Shown here piece by piece: positions 59,333 to 64,000 of a stretch of DNA of 64,000 nt. Position numbers and translations under genes: made by a program. The stretch is from an uncultured Subdoligranulum sp. GTDB lineage: Bacteria > Bacillota > Clostridia > Oscillospirales > Ruminococcaceae. How positions within the stretch are numbered: position 1 is the stretch's first letter; the number at the start of each line of letters is the position of its first letter. The notes beneath the pieces are model-generated. The model ran no database searches, was not told where the DNA came from, and saw only the letters and a list, made by a program, of their open reading frames with translations. The stretch lies in the NCBI GenBank assembly GCA_900545545.1, contig UQZO01000007.1:31538-95537 (forward strand). Reading direction: 5' to 3'.

Positions 59333-62074
59333 ATGAAACAACTGAAACGCTTTGTGGCACTTGCGCTTTCCGGCGCGATGCTGCTTCCGACCGTTGCCCT
59401 TGCAGCAGGCAACGAGGACGGCGGCAGCGAAATCGTCTATTCCGACACAACGGTAACCTGCGACGGCATCACTTTTCAGCGGGAGCAGGAAGGCGTCTAT
59501 GCCGGGTTACCCCTGTTTGACGCGGACCCGGAACATCTGGACACCTACCTGGATGTGTACATGGATTACATCGGTCTGGACGGCATGGTGCGCATCGCCC
59601 TGGAAAAGCGCAACGACTATACCCTGACCAACACCTATACCTTCTCCAGCGGCTACGGGGACGCCAACCTGGCCGGGAAAACCATCACCTGGGAGAATGA
59701 TAACGCCGGCAAGGTCATTCCCGGCTCGCCCCAGTTTTCCAGCCCCGAAGCCGTGCAGGGGTATTCCACCAATTTCCCTGCGCAGATCGGCGTAGGCCAG
59801 ACCTGGAATAAAAACCTGGTCGCCCAGGAGGGCAACGTCGTGGGCACCGAAAAGCTGTACGGTTCCGGCTCACTGAGCAAGGAAGGCAGCTACCTTTCCG
59901 ACGCCAACCAGATGGTTTCCACGGCGCTGACCGACGTGCGCGCCAATCCGTTGTCCGGCCGTATCGACGAAGGCTATGCCGAAGACCCCTATCTGGCCGC
60001 CGTCATGTCCGATACCATGGCCGCCGGTGTCACCGGCCACGACCAGGAGGAAAGCGACAACGGTTTCTGGCAGATGGCCTTTGTGGACACCAAGCATTTT
60101 TCCAACTATCTGGCCCAGTGGCAGCGCAACTACGGCAGCTTTTTCAACAGCGCCCTCGGCCTGCTGGAATATGTGACCCGCAGCACCTACAAGGGCTTTT
60201 CCAACGATAACTTCGGCTGCTTCATGACCAGCTACGGCACCACCAACTACGTTCCCAACGGTATGTCGCCCCTGATCAACTATGTGAAGCAGATGTCCTC
60301 CTACCCCATCAGCACCATCAACGACAACGGTGCCGAAACCGCCCCCCAGACCCGCCTGGGCAATGACTACATGGATTCCTACTGGACGCTGCGCGTCGAG
60401 CAGATTGTGGGACAGGCGCTGGCCAACGCCTCGGCCGGTTACCAGCAGCGCACGGAGGGCAGCGAGTGTGACGACCTGTACGCCACGGTTTATGCCATCC
60501 AGAACGGCAAACTGGGCGTTACCGAAGCCGATTTTGTGGAGCAGGCCAAGGGTGCCATCATCAACCAGATCCGCGGCGGCATCCTCAACGAACGTGACGA
60601 AAACGGCATGCCCAAGGACTACCTCTTCGCCGACATCGTCACCGGCGATACCGTGTACGATTACACCAACGAGGATCACCAGGCCGTTTCGCTGGCAGCT
60701 GCACAGGAAAGCGCCGTTCTGCTGAAAAACAACGGCGTCCTGCCGCTGGATGACGACGCGGACGTGGTCGTTACCGGCCAGCTGGCAGACGCGCTGTTCA
60801 CCACGACCTATGCCGGTACCACCTATGCCGGCGAAAACATGGGCCTTACCCCGCTGGGCGGCATTATGGCCGCCACCGACAAGGACGAAACCGCCCTGCA
60901 CTATGTCACCGGCACCGAGCAGATCAAGCTGCAGGTAAACGGTGCCTACCTCAAGGTGGACAGCAAGGGCAACCTGGGCACCCAGGTGGACGGCGACGTG
61001 GCCATCTTCAACCTGTATGCCTGGGGCCAGGATGACAGCATCAGCCTGCAGGAGACTACCACCGGCAAATGGCTGACCTATACCACCGGCGACGACACCA
61101 CCCTGGAAGGCGTCTCGCTGGAGGAGGACGCCATGCACCTGGGCGCCGGAAAGACCGAGGACGGCGAGGTGGTAACCTCCGTCATGCCCGGCAACATGCG
61201 CCGTGAATATGTGGACGATACCAACACCTCCTTCCGCCTGCTGGCCAACACCTTCACCGGCGGTTTCTTCAACGATTTCGAGGATTCCTACTACACGGAA
61301 GCCGTTTATCTCTGCGTGGATGAGGACGGCGAACTTTCCTACAAAGACCCGGCCGGCAGTGCGGACAACATCGAAAGCGTGCGCACCCCCGACACCGTCT
61401 TTACCGCCGAAGTGGTGAACACCGTGGCCCAGGACGTCTACACCGACAGCGATGCGGCCATTGTAGTCATCGGTGTTTCCCCCACCTTCTCCGCCGGGGA
61501 AGGCACCGACCGTGTGGACCTTGACCTGGGTGCCGAACAGTATGCCCTTTGCGATGCCGTCGCCGAGAAATATCCCGGCAAGACCGTCGTGGTGGTCAAG
61601 GTTTCCAGCCCCGTGAACCTCCAGCCGCTGGAGGACAACGAAAACATCGGCGCCATCCTCTACCAGCCCTACGCCGGTGAATACGAAGGTCTGGCCCTGG
61701 GCCGCCTGCTGTTCGGCGATGTGGAACCCACCGGCCGCCTGGTCAACACCTGGTACAACACCACCGATGTGCTGCCCGCCATCGACCAGTCCGTCATCCA
61801 CAACGGCTGGGCGAAGGAAGGCATCACGCTGGAGGACCTGGACCCCGCCCGCGATGTGCTGATGACCAACGGTGACCCCATCGGCGGCGTTGCCAGCGAA
61901 GAAACCGCCGAGCAGCCGGAAGAACCCGCCGAGGCACCGGCAGAGACCCGTTCCACCGGCGTGGCCGCGGTTGCGGTGGTCCTTGTGGTGATCGCCTGCG
62001 GTGCGGCCGTCTGGTTCTGGCAGAAAAAGAAGCCTTCCGCCGGTTCGGCTGATACCCCCGACAAGAAAGCGTAA
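59333..62074 (+). CDS. Membrane-anchored glycoside hydrolase family 3 protein
   Basis: 913 residues. Signal peptide (MKQLKRFVALALSGAMLLPT). GH3 N-terminal domain at about 120-340 (SPEAVQGYSTNFPAQIGVGQ, MAFVDTKHFSNYLAQ, CFMTSYGTTNYVPNGMSPL), with the nucleophile Asp probably in ISTINDNGAETA rather than the common SDW. The C-terminal GH3 domain starts AQESAVLLKNNGVLPLDDDA and is split by an insertion at about 525-680. It ends DVEPTGRLVNTWYNTTDVLP, then an acidic linker, one membrane helix (VAAVAVVLVVIACGAAVWFW) and a Lys-rich tail. Probably a surface beta-glycosidase; substrate unknown. AAAGGA lies 12 nt before ATG 59333. Confidence 0.85.
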   Translation: MKQLKRFVALALSGAMLLPTVALAAGNEDGGSEIVYSDTTVTCDGITFQREQEGVYAGLPLFDADPEHLDTYLDVYMDYIGLDGMVRIALEKRNDYTLTNTYTFSSGYGDANLAGKTITWENDNAGKVIPGSPQFSSPEAVQGYSTNFPAQIGVGQTWNKNLVAQEGNVVGTEKLYGSGSLSKEGSYLSDANQMVSTALTDVRANPLSGRIDEGYAEDPYLAAVMSDTMAAGVTGHDQEESDNGFWQMAFVDTKHFSNYLAQWQRNYGSFFNSALGLLEYVTRSTYKGFSNDNFGCFMTSYGTTNYVPNGMSPLINYVKQMSSYPISTINDNGAETAPQTRLGNDYMDSYWTLRVEQIVGQALANASAGYQQRTEGSECDDLYATVYAIQNGKLGVTEADFVEQAKGAIINQIRGGILNERDENGMPKDYLFADIVTGDTVYDYTNEDHQAVSLAAAQESAVLLKNNGVLPLDDDADVVVTGQLADALFTTTYAGTTYAGENMGLTPLGGIMAATDKDETALHYVTGTEQIKLQVNGAYLKVDSKGNLGTQVDGDVAIFNLYAWGQDDSISLQETTTGKWLTYTTGDDTTLEGVSLEEDAMHLGAGKTEDGEVVTSVMPGNMRREYVDDTNTSFRLLANTFTGGFFNDFEDSYYTEAVYLCVDEDGELSYKDPAGSADNIESVRTPDTVFTAEVVNTVAQDVYTDSDAAIVVIGVSPTFSAGEGTDRVDLDLGAEQYALCDAVAEKYPGKTVVVVKVSSPVNLQPLEDNENIGAILYQPYAGEYEGLALGRLLFGDVEPTGRLVNTWYNTTDVLPAIDQSVIHNGWAKEGITLEDLDPARDVLMTNGDPIGGVASEETAEQPEEPAEAPAETRSTGVAAVAVVLVVIACGAAVWFWQKKKPSAGSADTPDKKA

Positions 62075-62126
62075 AAAGTTGTAAGCGCCGCCCGTTGTGC
62101 GACGCCTGATCCCGGAAATTGTTTTG

Positions 62127-62168
62127 GGGACCTTACCTGCTTTGGGAAAAGTCGGTAAGGTCCCTTTT
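62127..62168 (+). terminator. Terminator of the GH3 gene
   Basis: GGGACCTTACC (62127-62137) and GGTAAGGTCCC (62154-62164), followed by TTTT. Confidence 0.9.
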
Positions 62169-62207
62169 GCTGTGTCAGAATTTGAACGCAGTCTCCCAGG
62201 ACGTGCA

Positions 62208-62236
62208 TTGACATACGCAAGAAAACATGATACCAT
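62208..62236 (+). promoter_or_regulatory. Promoter of the MATE gene
   Basis: TTGACA (62208-62213), 17 nt, TACCAT (62231-62236). It sits between the GH3 terminator and the leader hairpin. Confidence 0.65.
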
Positions 62237-62241
62237 CAGAA

Positions 62242-62277
62242 ATGCGAAAGCTATATTTTTCCTTGTGGGTGAGATAA
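62242..62277 (+). CDS. Possible leader peptide MRKLYFSLWVR
   Basis: 11 codons, ATG 62242 to TAA 62277, lying across the 5' arm and loop of the leader hairpin. An in-frame ATG at 62227 would add MIPSE. No strong ribosome site; if transcription starts near 62243 the ORF would be nearly leaderless. Translation is inferred from position only. Confidence 0.35.
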   Translation: MRKLYFSLWVR

Positions 62278-62300
62278 ACAAGGGGAAATATAGCTTTTTT
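62247..62300 (+). promoter_or_regulatory. Attenuator-like terminator hairpin in the MATE leader
   Basis: AAAGCTATATTT (62247-62258) pairs perfectly with AAATATAGCTTT (62286-62297), with inner CCTTGT/ACAAGG and a run of six T. It lies downstream of the MATE promoter and 35 nt before its start codon, so it must be overcome for expression. Confidence 0.75.
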
Positions 62301-62334
62301 CTTTTAGATGTAAAAAGAGAAGAGGAATCCACAA

Positions 62335-63687
62335 ATGCAGCAAACCTTTATGAAGACCCGGCCCATTTTGCCGCTGGTTCTGTCCATGTCCCTGCCCATG
62401 GTGGTATCGATGATGGTTGCCTCCCTGTACAACATCGTCGACAGCTATTATGTGGCCAAAATCAGTGAGGACGCCATGACAGCCTTATCGCTGGTGTTCC
62501 CGGTACAAAACCTGATCAACGCCGTCACCATCGGGTTTTCCATTGGCGCCAATGCGGTGATTTCCTATCATCTGGGGGCCCAGGACAGCCAAAAAGCCAA
62601 TGCCGCCGCAACCCAGAGTGTGCTCTACAACGCCATCCACGGGGCTCTGTTGACCATCGGCTGTATTGCGGTCATGCCGTTCTTCCTTCGCCTGTTTACC
62701 ACCGATGCGCAGGTGATCGATCTGGGGGTCCGCTATTCCAGAATCGCCTTCGCCTTTGCGGTATTTATAGCGATTTCCATGTCTCTGGAAAAAATCTTCC
62801 AGGCCACCGGCAAAATGCTTATGACCATGATCTGCATGATGTCCGGCTGTGTGGCCAACATCCTTTTGGACCCCATTCTGATTTTTGGCTGGGGGCCCTT
62901 CCCGGAAATGGGAATCGAGGGGGCCGCTTTAGCCACGGGAATCGGTCAGACCCTCAGTCTGGCCATCTATATCACCTGCTATTTCGTCGGGGATTTTCCG
63001 GTACGCCTTTGCTTTACCGCCGACACCTTCAACCCGCGCTTGACCAGAAAAATGTATTCCGTGGGGATTCCTGCCACCCTGAATCTGGCCCTCCCCTCCC
63101 TGCTGATCTCCTGCCTGAACATCATCCTGTCTGTATATTCCCAGGTCTATGTGCTGGTTCTGGGCGTGTACTATAAACTGCAAACCTTCCTGTATCTGCC
63201 TGCCAACGGAATTGTGCAGGGGATGCGGCCCATCCTCGGGTACAATTTCGGCGCAAGAGAATATGCCCGGGTGGCAAAGATCTACCGTGTGGCCCTTACC
63301 CTTTCCGCGTGCATCATGGCTGTCGGAACCATTCTGTGCTGGACGATCCCCGGGCAGCTGATCGGCTTGTTCTCCACCAACGCGGATACCATCGCCATTG
63401 GCAGCACCGCTTTGCGCATCATCAGCATCGGCTTTATCGTTTCTTCGGTTTCCATCATCTCCTGTGGCGCCCTGGAGGGGCTGGGTATGGGAACGCCTTC
63501 GCTGGTGATTTCTCTGCTACGGTACGCCCTGCTGATTCTTCCTGTCGCGTTTGTTTTGAGCCGCTTCCTGGATGCCCTGGGTGTGTGGCACGCATTTTGG
63601 ATCACGGAATTCATCACCGCCATGATCGCCTACCGTCTTTATCGGAAAAAGGTATCTGCCCGGGATTCTGCAGCCGAAGCGGAATAA
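62335..63687 (+). CDS. MATE family efflux transporter
   Basis: 450 residues, twelve helices in two pseudo-repeats. MATE features: VSMMVASLYNIVDSYYVAKI, LSLVFPVQNLINAVTIGFSI, the second-half GMRPILGYNFGAREYARVAK (NFGAR motif) and GALEGLGMGTPSLVISLLRY. It exports drugs or metabolites against Na+ or H+ influx. AAGAGGAA lies 10 nt before ATG 62335. The leader hairpin suggests induction by an inhibitor of translation or another signal. Confidence 0.92.
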   Translation: MQQTFMKTRPILPLVLSMSLPMVVSMMVASLYNIVDSYYVAKISEDAMTALSLVFPVQNLINAVTIGFSIGANAVISYHLGAQDSQKANAAATQSVLYNAIHGALLTIGCIAVMPFFLRLFTTDAQVIDLGVRYSRIAFAFAVFIAISMSLEKIFQATGKMLMTMICMMSGCVANILLDPILIFGWGPFPEMGIEGAALATGIGQTLSLAIYITCYFVGDFPVRLCFTADTFNPRLTRKMYSVGIPATLNLALPSLLISCLNIILSVYSQVYVLVLGVYYKLQTFLYLPANGIVQGMRPILGYNFGAREYARVAKIYRVALTLSACIMAVGTILCWTIPGQLIGLFSTNADTIAIGSTALRIISIGFIVSSVSIISCGALEGLGMGTPSLVISLLRYALLILPVAFVLSRFLDALGVWHAFWITEFITAMIAYRLYRKKVSARDSAAEAE

Positions 63688-63758
63688 CGTAACGGTACCC
63701 TGCCGCTACCGTTTTCTGCCCCGCAATCCCCTGCTGCCTTTTCTGCATACAAACAAAA

Positions 63759-63790
63759 CACCGCCGACCCGGAATTCCGGGTCGGCGGTG
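63759..63790. terminator. Perfect 32-bp palindrome, bidirectional terminator
   Basis: CACCGCCGACCCGGAA followed by its complement. It lies between the convergent MATE and LPQTG-protein genes; TTTTGTTTG follows on the minus strand. Confidence 0.85.
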
Positions 63791-63826
63791 CTGGTTTAGG
63801 GGAAACTTATTTTGCTCGTTGCGGGA

Positions 63827-63963
63827 TTATTTGCCGTTGTTCTTACGCTTACGGGCCACAAACAGCACCACCAGCGCAGCTGCGGCTACCAGCATCACTA
63901 CCAGTACCGTAATCAGCGGCATGGTATCGCCGGTCTGGGGCAGCGTGAACGCACCCGTCGGGG
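63827..63963 (-). CDS. 3' end of an LPQTG sortase-anchored surface protein
   Basis: Only the last 45 codons are present: PTGAFTLPQTGDTM, a hydrophobic helix (ITVLVVMLVAAAALVVLFVA) and the basic tail RKRKNNGK. This is a complete sortase sorting signal. The 5' part is lost because the contig ends in adapter sequence at 63964. Confidence 0.9.
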
Positions 63964-64000
63964 CTGTCTCTTATACACATCTCCGAGCCCACGAGACCGT
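63964..64000 (+). other. Illumina Nextera adapter, not genomic
   Basis: 63964-63982 is the 19-bp Tn5 mosaic end CTGTCTCTTATACACATCT. 63983-63997 is CCGAGCCCACGAGAC, the read-2 side of the Nextera adapter, and 63998-64000 (CGT) would be the first index bases. Read-through adapter was left in the assembly. Confidence 0.97.

Noticed and set aside
59870..62332. 820-codon open frame on the minus strand opposite the GH3 gene
   Set aside because: It is a mirror of GC-rich codons. It has no ribosome site and no recognisable protein family, and it reads antisense through a gene with clear GH3 motifs and a signal peptide.
1..64000. CRISPR arrays, IS elements, rRNA operons and phage modules
   Set aside because: No regularly spaced repeats, transposase genes or rRNA sequence were seen anywhere in the window; the only integrase-like signal is the small relic near 5.8 kb.

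Overview
The window looks like chromosomal sequence of a GC-rich gut Firmicute, most likely an Oscillospiraceae/Ruminococcaceae member of the Faecalibacterium-Gemmiger-Subdoligranulum type. This is inferred from the GC-rich codon use, strong AGGAGG ribosome binding sites, sortase-anchored surface proteins, the dlt-like and FHA-ABC cassettes and the mix of sugar catabolism genes; no 16S or other decisive marker is present. The window is a contig end: the last 37 bases are Illumina Nextera adapter, not genome.

Layout. 1-5.6 kb: the 5' part of a secreted Cna-B-like protein, a YfcC-type carrier interrupted by an in-frame amber codon, a PepV-like dipeptidase, and a lipoprotein with a low-molecular-weight tyrosine phosphatase. 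5.7-9.9 kb: a lower-GC, accessory-looking stretch with gene relics, a SAM methyltransferase, an AraC regulator with an MFS transporter, and a TfoX-like protein. 10-15 kb: an alanine/sodium symporter, NAD(P)H-hydrate epimerase, an ECF S component, a HAD phosphatase and IlvE. 15.1-19.5 kb: a four-gene adenylation/carrier/MBOAT/SGNH cassette resembling the dlt system, followed by two terminators enclosing an unexplained structured segment. 19.9-31 kb: housekeeping genes (PTS IIC-like protein, esterase, DJ-1, methylglyoxal synthase, DEAD helicase, two-component pair, YchF, MtnN, DUF523), plus a lectin with a histone-like tail and a degenerate GGDEF protein. 31-37 kb: MalQ, a solute-binding lipoprotein, AlaX, TrmB and a CmpB-like membrane protein.

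37.0-43.0 kb is a five-gene minus-strand operon: DivIVA-like coiled coil, secreted/membrane vWA protein with cytoplasmic FHA-like domain, zinc-ribbon FHA-like protein, FHA-FHA-ABC ATPase and ABC-2 permease. It resembles a split form of mycobacterial Rv1747 with extra parts and is the best candidate here for an under-described system.

43.2-54.1 kb: a tRNA-Asn gene is followed by a complete type I galactan utilisation locus (ganB, ganQ, ganP, ganS, ganR, ganA; all minus strand). A wall-anchored endo-galactanase cuts galactan outside, an ABC importer takes up the oligosaccharides, and a GH42 beta-galactosidase finishes the job inside under a LacI-type repressor with several GCGCAA/TTGCGC operators. 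The locus is bounded by a 30-bp direct repeat (29/30 identical) whose first copy is the 3' half of the tRNA-Asn terminator, so it looks like an insertion.

54.3-63.9 kb: phosphoketolase, a YesM/YesN-type two-component pair truncated at both outer ends, a membrane-anchored GH3 protein, a MATE efflux pump with an apparent leader-peptide attenuator, and the 3' end of an LPQTG surface protein cut by the adapter.
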